Source: an uncultured Atopobiaceae bacterium
GTDB taxonomy: Bacteria; Actinomycetota; Coriobacteriia; Coriobacteriales; Atopobiaceae
NCBI GenBank assembly: GCA_944322145.1
Contig: CALUNW010000007.1
Span: forward strand, 62,001 to 126,000
Direction of reading: 5' to 3'
DNA length: 64,000 bases
Each line of letters begins with the position of its first letter. Position 1 is the first letter of the stretch. Below are positions 39,474-47,583 of the stretch, in pieces. The notes under the pieces are model-generated. The model had not been told where the DNA came from. It saw nothing but the letters and a program-made list of their open reading frames with translations, and ran no database searches. The position numbers and the translations under genes were made by a program.

Positions 39474-40457
39474 CTAGCGCGTGGAGTTTCTCGTCACGAC
39501 CTCGTAGCCCATCTTGAGCTCGCGGGGGATGGAGTCGTCGCCGGTCATGATGCCCACGAGCATGCGGGCGGTCTCGGCGCCGGAGGTCTTGTAGTGGAGG
39601 TGGACCGTGGTCAGCGTGGGCGTGACGATCTGGGAGATCTCGGAGTCGTCCATGCCCGTGACCGCCACGTCGCCCGGGACGGAGCGGCCGTACTCGCGCA
39701 GGCAGGTGAGCGCGCCGTAGGCGATCGCGTCGGTGGCGCACACGATGACGTCGAGCTCGGGGTAGGTCTCGAGCAGCGCCTCGGCCTGCTCGTAGCCGGA
39801 GTCCACGGTGAACTCGGCGATGCGCATCGCGCGCTCGGGCACCTCGATCCCGGCCTCGGCACACGAGTCGATAAAGCCGCGCCGGCGCATGTGGCCCACG
39901 GCGACGTCCTCCTCGAAGACGCCGATGTAGGCGGGATGGGCGGCACCACGCAGCGCGATCGCGGCGACGCCGCGCATGGCCTCGTAGTCGTCCTGGTAGA
40001 CGCAGGAGCAGAGGTCGACGTTCTGGCCGAGCACCACCACCGGGACGGGCAGGGCAGAGATGGCCTCGCGGTGCTCGGGCGTGATGACGGTGGCGATGAG
40101 GATGACGCCGTCCACCTGGTTCTTCTCGGAAAAGAGACGGAGGAACTCGACCTCGCGCGACGCGTCGTTGTCCGTGTTGGCGAGAAGCACGCGGTACCCC
40201 GCATCGTTGAGGACGAGCGTGATGCCCGCGACCATGCGGCTCACGGAGGCGGAGTTGATCTTGGGGATGATGACGCCCACGACGTTGGTCTTGCCGGTGC
40301 GCAGGGCCTTGGCCTGGCTCGAGGGGACATAGCCGGTCTTCTCGATGACGCGCTTGATGGCGGCGCGCTTCTCCTGAGAGACGTAGCCGTCGTTGAGGTA
40401 GCGCGAAACCGTGGCGCGCGAGACCCCAGCCATCTGTGCGATCTGGTTGATATCCAT
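39474..40457 (-). CDS. LacI-family transcriptional regulator (probable sucrose regulator)
   Basis: 327 residues; start at 40457 after AAGGGAG. The N-terminal helix-turn-helix and hinge read INQIAQMAGVSRATVSRYLN and YVPSSQAKALRTGKTNVVGV. The periplasmic-binding-like domain follows (VDGVILIATVITPEHREA, IGVFEEDVAVGHMRRRGFID, CATDAIAYGALTCLREYG, VTGMDDSEISQIVTPTLTTV). Transcribed in the same direction as scrB and ~520 bases upstream of it, it is the natural candidate to repress scrB through the GGAACGGTTTCC site; the effector would be a sugar or sugar phosphate. Assignment to sucrose is inference from neighbourhood. Confidence 0.92.
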   Translation of the reverse strand: MDINQIAQMAGVSRATVSRYLNDGYVSQEKRAAIKRVIEKTGYVPSSQAKALRTGKTNVVGVIIPKINSASVSRMVAGITLVLNDAGYRVLLANTDNDASREVEFLRLFSEKNQVDGVILIATVITPEHREAISALPVPVVVLGQNVDLCSCVYQDDYEAMRGVAAIALRGAAHPAYIGVFEEDVAVGHMRRRGFIDSCAEAGIEVPERAMRIAEFTVDSGYEQAEALLETYPELDVIVCATDAIAYGALTCLREYGRSVPGDVAVTGMDDSEISQIVTPTLTTVHLHYKTSGAETARMLVGIMTGDDSIPRELKMGYEVVTRNSTR

Positions 40458-40653
40458 GCGGGCGAGCTCCCTTCAAACAATGAGAGTGTAGCGCACGCCC
40501 GCGCTGACATGGCGCGGAAGGAGGGGGCGCCGCGAAGCGGTGACGGGCATCCTAAACCGACCCTTGAGAGTGGGGTAATCAAGGCGTTACCAATCTTTTC
40601 ATATGTGATAATTCGACGCGCAGATGCGTATTACCTATAGGGGGGATTTGTCC

Positions 40654-41544
40654 GTGAACATAAAGCAGCTCAGGTATGTCACGGCGATTCTCTCTACTGG
40701 TAGCTTCTCCTCCGCGGCGGCATGCGAGGGAGTCTCCGTCCAGGCGGTCTCCAAGGCCATGTCCGAGCTCGAGGGAGAGGTCGGCGACGCACTGTTCATC
40801 CGCACGAGCTCGGGCGTGACGCCCACGCCGCTCGGCGAGGCCTTCGGCGCCCGCGCGGACAAGGTCCTTACGGAGTTCGATGCGCTCGAGCGCTTCGTCC
40901 ACACCCGCCCTCGATCGGCTGGCGCGACGGGCCGCTTCGTCGTGGGCTTCTGCGCGCCGGAGTTCCCGGGCGTCCAGCGCTTCTGCGCGCTCATCAAGAC
41001 CGTGACCGCCCGCGCCCTGGGCTGCGAGACAGACGTCCTTCTCACCGACGCCAAGACCTGCGTCGACGAGCTCAAGGCCGGCCGCTTCCGCGCCCTCATC
41101 ACGCTTGGCCCCGTCAAGGGCGAGGGCATCGTCTGCGGCAGGCTGGGGACCATGATGCCTATGGTCATCATGGCCGCGGATAACCCCCTCGCCGAGAAGG
41201 CCGAGCTCACCATCGAGGACATCAGCACGCGCCCCGTGCTCCTCTATCCCGGCTACGAGCACTTCAACGACTCGGTGTGCCGCGCCTATGCCTCCCGGGG
41301 GATGACCTCCGAGCTGGTCGAGGTCACGAGCCCCGAGGGCTTTGCCGAGTTCATCCACGGCAAGCAGGGCCTCTCCCTGGCCGTGGGCGGGGAGTTCCTG
41401 AGCGCCTACGACGGCTGCGTGATGAGGCCCATCGCCGCCAAGGATCGCATGCCCGTCCCCATCTGCCTCTCGTCGCTCTCCGGCGCGGACGTGAGCTATC
41501 TCGAGCTCAGCCGCGCGCTGGCCAAGATGAAGATCCTCTTCTAG
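40654..41544 (+). CDS. LysR-family transcriptional regulator
   Basis: 296 residues. The GTG at 40654 is chosen because GGGGGGAT lies seven to eight bases upstream and it gives the classic MNIKQLRYVTAILSTGSFSS start; an ATG at 40624 would add ten residues. The helix-turn-helix continues AAACEGVSVQAVSKAMSELE and the effector domain runs from ~residue 90. It is divergent from the LacI gene and upstream of the aldolase-dhaLK genes in the same orientation, so it may activate that operon. The wording VQAVSKAM departs from the usual SQPAVSRAI form but fits the fold. Confidence 0.88.
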   Translation: MNIKQLRYVTAILSTGSFSSAAACEGVSVQAVSKAMSELEGEVGDALFIRTSSGVTPTPLGEAFGARADKVLTEFDALERFVHTRPRSAGATGRFVVGFCAPEFPGVQRFCALIKTVTARALGCETDVLLTDAKTCVDELKAGRFRALITLGPVKGEGIVCGRLGTMMPMVIMAADNPLAEKAELTIEDISTRPVLLYPGYEHFNDSVCRAYASRGMTSELVEVTSPEGFAEFIHGKQGLSLAVGGEFLSAYDGCVMRPIAAKDRMPVPICLSSLSGADVSYLELSRALAKMKILF

Positions 41545-41559
41545 GGGCGAGAAGGACGC

Positions 41560-41597
41560 GGCGCCTTTGTCGAACCGCCGCCTGCGGGCAAGGCGCC
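41560..41597 (+). terminator. Possible terminator hairpin after the LysR gene
   Basis: GGCGCCTT (41560-41567) pairs with AAGGCGCC (41590-41597), loop 22 bases. No T tract follows, so it is a weak call. Confidence 0.35.
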
Positions 41598-41670
41598 TCC
41601 GCTGGCCGAGCGGCCCATGCTGCTCTCCGACTCCGCCGCGCCGCTGCCGCGCTCCCGCTCTGGCGCTCCC

Positions 41671-41676
41671 TACAAT
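41671..41676 (+). promoter_or_regulatory. Candidate -10 for the aldolase-dhaLK operon
   Basis: TACAAT, 51 bases before the aldolase ATG, without a recognisable -35. This would suit an activator-dependent promoter. Confidence 0.35.
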
Positions 41677-41727
41677 CGAGGTGACCACACGTCTCTTTGC
41701 GCCGCTCGCGGCCGGGAGGGAGCTGCC

Positions 41728-42558
41728 ATGCTCGTTGCCTCGAAGGAACTGCTGGACAAGGCCCGGGCGGAGGGGTATGCCATCCCGTCGCCGGACTTCG
41801 TCGACTCCAACTCCGTCCGAGCCTTCGCGCAGGTGGCCGACGAGCTGCATGCGCCGCTCATCCTGAGCTTCGCCGAGGTGCACCTCGAGCAGATGAGCGT
41901 CGAGGAGGCCGCCCTTCTCGGCCGCTTCTATGCCGAGCGCGCCGACGCGCCGGTGGCGCTTCACCTCGACCACGGCACGCGCATGGACGTCATCGAGGAG
42001 GCCATCGCGCGCGGATTCACCGCGGTGATGATCGACGCCTCGAGCGCCGACCTTGCCGAGAACATCCGCCGCACGCGCGAGGTGTGCGAGCTCGCGCATG
42101 CCCGTGGCGTGACCGTCGAGGCCGAGATCGGCCACGTGGGGACGGAGACCGAGGGCAACCCGCACGCCGTCTCCGAGAGCGTCTACACCGAGGTGGACTC
42201 CGCCGTCGAGCTCGTGGCCGCGACGGGCGTGGACTCGCTCGCCGTCTCCGTGGGCACCGCCCACGGCGCCTACAAGGGCACCCCTCACATCAACTTCGAG
42301 CGCCTCGGCGAGCTGCGCGACGCCCTCGCCGTTCCGCTCGTGCTGCACGGCGGCTCCGGCTCCGGCGACGACAACCTCACGCGCTGCGCCCAGTGCGGCG
42401 TCGCCAAGGTGAACCTCTACACCGACTTCATCGTCGCCGCGCTCGAGCGCGTCTACGGCGAGCGCCCCGGCAACTGGGTCGAGCTGCTCAACACCGGCGA
42501 CGCCGCCATGAGAGACGTCCTGCGTCATTACTACCGCGTGCTCCGGTGCGCGGGATAG
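41728..42558 (+). CDS. Class II fructose-bisphosphate/tagatose-bisphosphate-type aldolase
   Basis: 276 residues, ATG after GGGAGGG. Zinc ligands and active-site blocks of the class II family are visible: LHLDHGT (metal His and catalytic Asp), VEAEIGHVGTETEG, GTAHGAYKG (second His) and LHGGSGSG (third His with the phosphate loop). It cleaves or forms a ketose 1,6-bisphosphate-type bond yielding DHAP. Being followed by DHA kinase subunits suggests a specialised catabolic aldolase rather than the glycolytic one. The actual sugar is unknown. Confidence 0.92.
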   Translation: MLVASKELLDKARAEGYAIPSPDFVDSNSVRAFAQVADELHAPLILSFAEVHLEQMSVEEAALLGRFYAERADAPVALHLDHGTRMDVIEEAIARGFTAVMIDASSADLAENIRRTREVCELAHARGVTVEAEIGHVGTETEGNPHAVSESVYTEVDSAVELVAATGVDSLAVSVGTAHGAYKGTPHINFERLGELRDALAVPLVLHGGSGSGDDNLTRCAQCGVAKVNLYTDFIVAALERVYGERPGNWVELLNTGDAAMRDVLRHYYRVLRCAG

Positions 42559-42567
42559 GGGGAGACC

Positions 42568-43173
42568 ATGAGGAAAGACGAGCTTGCGCAGCGGCTGATC
42601 CATGCCTGCACGGACGTGATCGCCTCGGAGGACGAGCTGACCCGCATCGACGCGGAGTTCGGCGACGCGGACCACGGCCTCACGATGGTCAAGATCGTCT
42701 CGGCCATCAGCCAGGCGGTCGTTGCCTCTGAGGGCGGCATCAAGGAGATGCTCGACGACGCCGCGATGGCGGTGATGACGCTGAACGGGGGCAGCGCGGT
42801 GCCGCTGTGGAACACCTGGCTCGACGGCCTGCAGGACGCGGCTCCGGAGGGCAACGAGGCCACGGTCGAGGACCTCAAGGCGATGTTTTCCAACGCCATC
42901 TCCGAGCTCGCGGACATGAGCGGCGCCCAGGTGGGCGACAAGACGATGATGGACGCCTTCATTCCGGCGAGCGAGGCCGTCGCGGCATGCACGGGCGACG
43001 AGCTCGACCTCTTTGACGAGGCCGCGGACGCGGCGGAGGCGGGTGCCGAGGCCACCAAGGGCTTTGTCTCCAAGTTCGGGCGCGCCAAGAGCTATGGCGA
43101 GAAGACCCTCGGGACCCCGGATGCCGGCGCGGTGTCGGCGGCGTGCTTCTTCCGGGGGCTGGCGCGACCCTAG
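42568..43173 (+). CDS. dhaL: Dihydroxyacetone kinase subunit DhaL-like
   Basis: 201 residues, ATG after AGGGGGAGACC, nine bases after the aldolase stop. The nucleotide/Mg site reads IDAEFGDADHGLTM, keeping three acidic residues of the DhaL pattern (usual GDGDHG). GDKTMMDAFIPA and GTPDAGAVSA match the other conserved loops. DhaL holds the adenine nucleotide and phosphorylates the triose bound by DhaK. The order aldolase-dhaL-dhaK is unusual, as dhaK normally comes first. Confidence 0.9.
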   Translation: MRKDELAQRLIHACTDVIASEDELTRIDAEFGDADHGLTMVKIVSAISQAVVASEGGIKEMLDDAAMAVMTLNGGSAVPLWNTWLDGLQDAAPEGNEATVEDLKAMFSNAISELADMSGAQVGDKTMMDAFIPASEAVAACTGDELDLFDEAADAAEAGAEATKGFVSKFGRAKSYGEKTLGTPDAGAVSAACFFRGLARP

Positions 43174-43289
43174 GCACGGTGCGCGGGGCCGTGCCCGGCG
43201 TCGCGGGCTGCATCCGGCGTCGCGGGCGACCCCGCTCGAGCTGGTAGTGACATGTGGACGTTGGCATGAGAAAGGCTGGAGGTACGGAC

Positions 43290-44285
43290 ATGATGAAGAA
43301 GTTCATTAACGCGCCCGAGACCATCACCGACGAGGAGCTCGAGGGCTTTGCCCTCGCATACGGCGACATCCTCACCGTGGACGGCCACACCGTCGTGAGC
43401 CGTGCGCTCGAGGGCGCCGACCGCGTGACCGTGGTCACCTACGGCGGCTCCGGCCACGAGCCCGCCCAGAAGGGCTTCGTGGGCGCCGGCATGCTCGACA
43501 TCCAGGTGGACGGCGACATCTTCGCCGCGCCCAACGGCATGGCCGTGTTCGAGGCGATGAAGCTCGCCGACAAGGGCCACGGCGTCCTTCTCCTCACGCT
43601 CAACTACGCGGGCGACCAGCTCGCCGGCAAGCAGGCCATGAAGCTCGCCAAGAAGGCGGGCATGAACGTGCACCAGGTCGTGACCGGCGAGGAGATTCGC
43701 TACGACCCGGCCGGCGAGGACAACCGCCGCGGCCTTGCCGGATGCGTGCCGCTCTACCACATCGCCGCCGCGGCCGCCGCTGAGGGCAAGACGCTCGACG
43801 AAGTGGCCGACATCGCCCATCGCTACGCTGACTCCATGGCCTCGATCACCGTCAAGAGCACCGACGCCACCCACCCGCAGAACGGCATGTCCTTCGGCGA
43901 CCTCGGCGAGACCGACCAGATGGAGATCGGCGCCGGCCAGCACGGCGAGGGCGGCGGCGTTCGCGTGCCGATGGCCTCCTCCGCCGAGACCGTGGCCCTC
44001 ATCGCGCCCAAGCTCGCCGACCACGTGGGTCTGGCGGAGGGCGACAAGGCCTTCGTGATGATCAACGGCTGTGGCGCCACCACCCTGATGGAGCAGCTCA
44101 TCCTCTTCAAGGACACGGTCGCCTACCTGCGCGGGCGCGGCGTGGAGGTCGTGGCCAGCATGGTGGGGGAGATCCTCACGGTGCAGGAGTCCGGCGGCTT
44201 CCAGATGAACATCGCCAAGTGGGACGACGAGTTCGTCCGACTCTGGAACACCCCCGCTCACACGCCCGTCTTCTTCCGCGAGTAA
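43290..44285 (+). CDS. dhaK: Dihydroxyacetone kinase subunit DhaK-like
   Basis: 331 residues; the ATG at 43290 is preceded by CTGGAGG. The substrate domain has GGSGHEPAQKGFVGAGMLD, FAAPNGMAV, LLTLNYAGD and the His that binds dihydroxyacetone covalently in GAGQHGEGGG (usual form IHGEPG). It phosphorylates dihydroxyacetone, or a related ketose such as erythrulose, together with DhaL. No dhaM phosphocarrier is nearby, so either general PTS proteins or ATP supplies phosphate. A 116-base gap with two copies of CCGGCGTCGCGGGC separates it from dhaL. Confidence 0.92.
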   Translation: MMKKFINAPETITDEELEGFALAYGDILTVDGHTVVSRALEGADRVTVVTYGGSGHEPAQKGFVGAGMLDIQVDGDIFAAPNGMAVFEAMKLADKGHGVLLLTLNYAGDQLAGKQAMKLAKKAGMNVHQVVTGEEIRYDPAGEDNRRGLAGCVPLYHIAAAAAAEGKTLDEVADIAHRYADSMASITVKSTDATHPQNGMSFGDLGETDQMEIGAGQHGEGGGVRVPMASSAETVALIAPKLADHVGLAEGDKAFVMINGCGATTLMEQLILFKDTVAYLRGRGVEVVASMVGEILTVQESGGFQMNIAKWDDEFVRLWNTPAHTPVFFRE

Positions 44286-44297
44286 GGAGGCCACGCG

Positions 44298-44621
44298 ATG
44301 TCCGCCGAGTACATGCACGTCGGGATTCCCGTCCTCAACAAGAAGCCCAACATGGTCTACAACGAGTGGGGCGGCTTCTGGGTCAACGAGTCCGTCGACG
44401 AGTACGACTACAAGATCGAGTACCTCAAGTTCGAGGAGGGGACGCGCTTCCCGGAGATCCTCTCCAAGCAGCCGCACGTTGCCTACCGCGTGGACGACCT
44501 CGACGCCTACGCCGCCGACGCAGACCGCGTGATCTTCGGTCCTGAGTCTCTGGGGGAGGGCGTGCGCCTGGCCTTTGTGGTCAAGGACGACGCGATCATA
44601 GAGCTCTACGAAGAGAGGTAG
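44298..44621 (+). CDS. Small VOC/glyoxalase-like protein of the dha cluster
   Basis: 107 residues, ATG after AAGGAGG, 12 bases after the dhaK stop, so in the same operon. It reads HVGIPVLNKKPNMVYNEWG, KIEYLKFEEGTRFPEIL, HVAYRVDDLDAY and ELYEER, spaced like a single VOC (glyoxalase/bleomycin resistance) module with possible metal ligands His and Glu. Members act as isomerases, lyases or binding proteins. In this context it may be an epimerase or isomerase of the sugar entering the pathway. I cannot name the reaction. Confidence 0.7.
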   Translation: MSAEYMHVGIPVLNKKPNMVYNEWGGFWVNESVDEYDYKIEYLKFEEGTRFPEILSKQPHVAYRVDDLDAYAADADRVIFGPESLGEGVRLAFVVKDDAIIELYEER

Positions 44622-44628
44622 CGAGCGG

Positions 44629-44660
44629 CGCGGGCGAGAAGAACGTTCTTCTCGCCCGCG
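44629..44660. terminator. Perfect 32-base palindrome built from two CGAGAAGAAC oligomers
   Basis: CGCGGGCGAGAAGAAC is followed directly by its exact inverse. It lies seven bases after the VOC gene stop. A terminator role is possible, although the following bases (TCTTGCG) are only weakly T-rich. Confidence 0.65.
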
Positions 44661-44684
44661 TCTTGCGAAGGGTGTGTACACCCA

Positions 44685-44815
44685 CCCCGGAGGGTATGTA
44701 CACTTCCCGGGCCTTCACGTTCTTCTCGTCAAGCCTCTGACCTGCTAAAACATGATCAGTCCAAACTCGGACGGTGTACATACCCGGTATGCGCAGTGTA
44801 CATACCCTCCCGGGG
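44685..44815. repeat. Long inverted repeat, family 1 copy C
   Basis: CCCCGGAGGGTATGTACACT (44685-44704) is inverted with a one-base insertion at 44795-44815. The centre holds CTTCTCGTCAAGCCTCTGAC, which continues CTGC and matches the conserved centre of copies A and B. A second GTGTACATACC block lies at 44775-44785. The 44622-44927 gap contains this element, the palindrome at 44629 and the argC promoter. Confidence 0.7.
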
Positions 44816-44861
44816 GCTCTCGCAGCGCCCCCGCCAAGTGTGTCCGGCACATGTCACCTCG

Positions 44862-44890
44862 TTGACAGTCGTCGCGGCGCTCCGTAGAGT
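44862..44890 (+). promoter_or_regulatory. argC promoter
   Basis: TTGACA (44862-44867), exactly 17 bases, TAGAGT (44885-44890). It lies 37 bases before the argC ATG. No clear ARG box is visible. Confidence 0.65.
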
Positions 44891-44927
44891 GCGAGAAAAA
44901 GCGGGCGGACGAGAGGGACGTGGGAGC

Positions 44928-46004
44928 ATGGGAAGCATCAGGGCGTGCGTGGTGGGGGCGACGGGCTATGCGGGCATCGAGGCCTGCCGCCTCATCCTGG
45001 GTCATCCCGACCTCGAGCTGACCATGGCCACGGACCGCAAGGAGGCCGGCACGCGCCTCGACGCGGTCTACCCGGCCTTCGCGGGCGCCTGCGACCTCGC
45101 GCTGTCGCTGCCCGAGCCGGACGCCATCGCCGCGGCGGCGGACGTCGCCTTCCTCGCCGTCCCGCACACCGCGAGCCTCGCGCTCACGCCGGCGCTGCTC
45201 GAGCGCGGCGTGACCGTGCTCGACCTCTCCGCCGACTACCGCCTGCGCGACGCCGCCGTCTACGAGGACTGGTACGCCACCCCGCACACGAGTCCCGAGC
45301 TGCTCGGGCGCACGGTCTACGGCCTTCCGGAGCTCTTCCGCTCCGGGCTAGCCGAGCTCGCCGCCCGCCGCGCCGCGGGCCAGGCCGTGCTCGTGGCCGT
45401 GCCGGGCTGCTATCCCACGGCCACGGCCCTCGCCGCAGCGCCCGCCCTCTCCGCGGGCCTCGCGACCGGCGACCTCGTGATTGCCGACGCCATATCCGGC
45501 GTCTCCGGCGCCGGGCGCGGCTGCACCGCGCGCACGCACTACTGCCACGCCAACGAGTCCGTCGAGGCATACGGCGTGGCCAAGCACCGCCACACGCCCG
45601 AGATCGAGCAGACCCTCACCGACGTGGCGGGCCGCGAGATGTCCGTCGTCTTCACGCCGCACCTCGCGCCGCTCACGCGCGGCCTGCTCTCCACCGTCTA
45701 CCTCGAGGCCGCGCCCGGCGTGACGGCCGAGGACGTCCAGGCCGCCTATGAGCGCGCCTATGCAAACGAGCCGCTGGTCACGACGCTGCCCGCCGGGACC
45801 ATGCCGGCTACGTCGTCGGTCTTCGGGACCGCGCGCGCCCAGGTGGGCGTGGCGCTCGACGCGCGCCGACGACGCACGATCGTCGCGTCCTGCGCGATCG
45901 ACAACCTCGGGAAGGGCGCGGCCGCCCAGGCCGTCCAGTGTGCAAACGTGGTGCTGGGCCTTCCCGAGACAGCCGGGCTCCTCGCCCCGGCGCCCCTCGT
46001 CTAG
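44928..46004 (+). CDS. argC: N-acetyl-gamma-glutamyl-phosphate reductase
   Basis: 358 residues, ATG at 44928. The NADP-binding start is CVVGATGYAGIEACRLI and the catalytic Cys lies in VPGCYPTATALA. The dimer/active-site segments FTPHLAPLTRGLLSTVYL and SCAIDNLGKGAAAQAVQ agree with the family. It reduces N-acetylglutamyl phosphate to the semialdehyde, step three of arginine synthesis. First gene of argC-argJ-argB-argD. Somewhat longer than the usual ~345 residues owing to Ala-rich stretches. Confidence 0.97.
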   Translation: MGSIRACVVGATGYAGIEACRLILGHPDLELTMATDRKEAGTRLDAVYPAFAGACDLALSLPEPDAIAAAADVAFLAVPHTASLALTPALLERGVTVLDLSADYRLRDAAVYEDWYATPHTSPELLGRTVYGLPELFRSGLAELAARRAAGQAVLVAVPGCYPTATALAAAPALSAGLATGDLVIADAISGVSGAGRGCTARTHYCHANESVEAYGVAKHRHTPEIEQTLTDVAGREMSVVFTPHLAPLTRGLLSTVYLEAAPGVTAEDVQAAYERAYANEPLVTTLPAGTMPATSSVFGTARAQVGVALDARRRRTIVASCAIDNLGKGAAAQAVQCANVVLGLPETAGLLAPAPLV

Positions 46005-46049
46005 CCTCGGCGCCCGCCCGCCGGCGGGCCTGAAACGGAGAAGAACCCC

Positions 46050-47336
46050 ATGTCTGACTTTGCGCCGCTCGCGGTCCCGGTCGTGCCCGACACGCCCGAG
46101 GCCTGCGGGCTCACTTCCTGCGACGGCGGCGTCTGCGCCGCTGCCGGCATTCGCGCGGCGGGCGTCTCGGCGGGATTCCGCCGCAACCCCGCCCGGCTTG
46201 ACCTCGCCCTCGTCGTTGCGGACGAGCCCTGCGTGGCCGCCGCGACCTTCACCACCAACCGCTTCTGCGCCGCGCCGGTCACGGTGAGCCGCGCCCACGT
46301 CGCCGACGGCCGCGCCCGGGCGATCGTGCTCAACTCCGGCAACGCCAACGCCGCGACGGGCGAGCCGGGGCTCGCCTGCGCCGAGTGGGCCTGCGCCCAC
46401 GTGGCAGCCGAGCTCGGCTGCGCGGCGGAGGACGTGCTCGTGGCCTCGACGGGCGTGATCGGCGTCCAGCTGCCGTTTGCCCCCTACGAGGCGGGCGTCC
46501 CGGCGGCCGTGGCCTCGCTCGCCGCAACCCCTGCCGCAGCGCACGACGCCGCCTGCGCGGTCATGACCACCGACACCGTGCCCAAGGAGGTCTCGGTGGC
46601 GGGCGAGCTGCCCCAGCGCGAGGGCGCCGCGCGCGCCTTCCACGTGGGCGGCTTCGTCAAGGGCTCGGGCATGATCCAGCCCAACATGGCCACGATGCTC
46701 GCCGTGCTCGCGACCGACGCCCCGCTCACGCCCGAGGCCGCGCACGAGGCGCTTCTCGCCGCCGTGCGCGCCTCGTTCAACAAGGTGACCGTGGACTCGG
46801 ACACCTCCACCAACGACTCGGCCTTCCTGCTCGCCACCGGCGCCGCGGGAGGCGAGAAGATCGACTGCTCGCACCCGGCATACCCCGCCGTTGCGGCGGC
46901 GATCCGCGTTGCCGCCGTGGACCTGGCCCGCAAGATCGCCGCAGACGGCGAGGGCGCCAGCAAGCTCGTGACCGTCAACGTGACGGGCGCCGCCAGCGAC
47001 GCCGATGCCGACGCCGTGGCTCGCTCGATCGCCAACTCGCCGCTGGTCAAGACCGCCATCTTCGGCCACGACGCCAACTGGGGCCGCGTGGCCGCCGCCG
47101 CGGGCAAGTGCGGCGTGCCCTTCGACCAGGCGCGCGTCGACATCGACTTCATGGGCGTCCCCGTGTGCCGCGCCGGCCTCACCGTCCCGATGGACGAGGA
47201 CGACATGCTGCGGCGCTTTGAGGCGCCCGAGATCGCCATCACTGTCAACCTGGGCATGGGGGAGGCAGCGACGCGCGTCTGGACCTGCGACCTCACCCAC
47301 GACTACGTCACGATCAACGGCGACTACCGCACGTAG
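46050..47336 (+). CDS. argJ: Glutamate N-acetyltransferase / ornithine acetyltransferase ArgJ
   Basis: 428 residues, ATG 45 bases after argC. The autocleavage and nucleophile site is KGSGMIQPNMATMLAVLATD (Thr of the MATML motif). LNSGNANAATG, STGVIGVQLPF, SFNKVTVDSDTSTNDS and the C-terminal WTCDLTHDYVTINGDYRT are all in place. The protein self-cleaves into two chains and recycles acetyl from N-acetylornithine to glutamate. Whether it also uses acetyl-CoA (bifunctional) cannot be decided by eye. Confidence 0.97.
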   Translation: MSDFAPLAVPVVPDTPEACGLTSCDGGVCAAAGIRAAGVSAGFRRNPARLDLALVVADEPCVAAATFTTNRFCAAPVTVSRAHVADGRARAIVLNSGNANAATGEPGLACAEWACAHVAAELGCAAEDVLVASTGVIGVQLPFAPYEAGVPAAVASLAATPAAAHDAACAVMTTDTVPKEVSVAGELPQREGAARAFHVGGFVKGSGMIQPNMATMLAVLATDAPLTPEAAHEALLAAVRASFNKVTVDSDTSTNDSAFLLATGAAGGEKIDCSHPAYPAVAAAIRVAAVDLARKIAADGEGASKLVTVNVTGAASDADADAVARSIANSPLVKTAIFGHDANWGRVAAAAGKCGVPFDQARVDIDFMGVPVCRAGLTVPMDEDDMLRRFEAPEIAITVNLGMGEAATRVWTCDLTHDYVTINGDYRT

Positions 47337-47348
47337 ACTAACCTGCCC

Positions 47349-47541
47349 GGGGCGGGTGAGAAGATCCGGCGCTCAAACAGTCCTCGGCGCACAGAGCGCG
47401 CCTGCGGAACTCGCGGCGGACCTTCTCGCCCGCCCCTGCCCGAGACGATGACGTAGGGGCGGGATGGGGAGGTCCCGCCGCGAGTTCTTGCCGAGCGCCC
47501 TTCTCGGCAAGCTGTCTGAGCGCTGGGGCCTCCCCATCCCG
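47349..47541. repeat. Two consecutive long inverted repeats between argJ and argB
   Basis: First: 47349-47367 with 47418-47436, matching at about 17 of 19 positions (core GGGCGGGTGAGAAG). Second: CGGGATGGGGAGG (47460-47472) with its exact inverse at 47529-47541, enclosing a TTGCCGAG/CTCGGCAA hairpin (47488-47495, 47503-47510). They fill the 247-base gap inside what is usually a tight operon. Confidence 0.7.
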
Positions 47542-47583
47542 ACCCGGACAGGTACGTGTTCTTCTCGCCAGATTGGAGCAGAC

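Noticed and set aside
40579..42675. 698-codon minus-strand frame over the LysR and aldolase genes
   Set aside because: Shadow frame; both plus-strand genes have clear active-site and HTH motifs.
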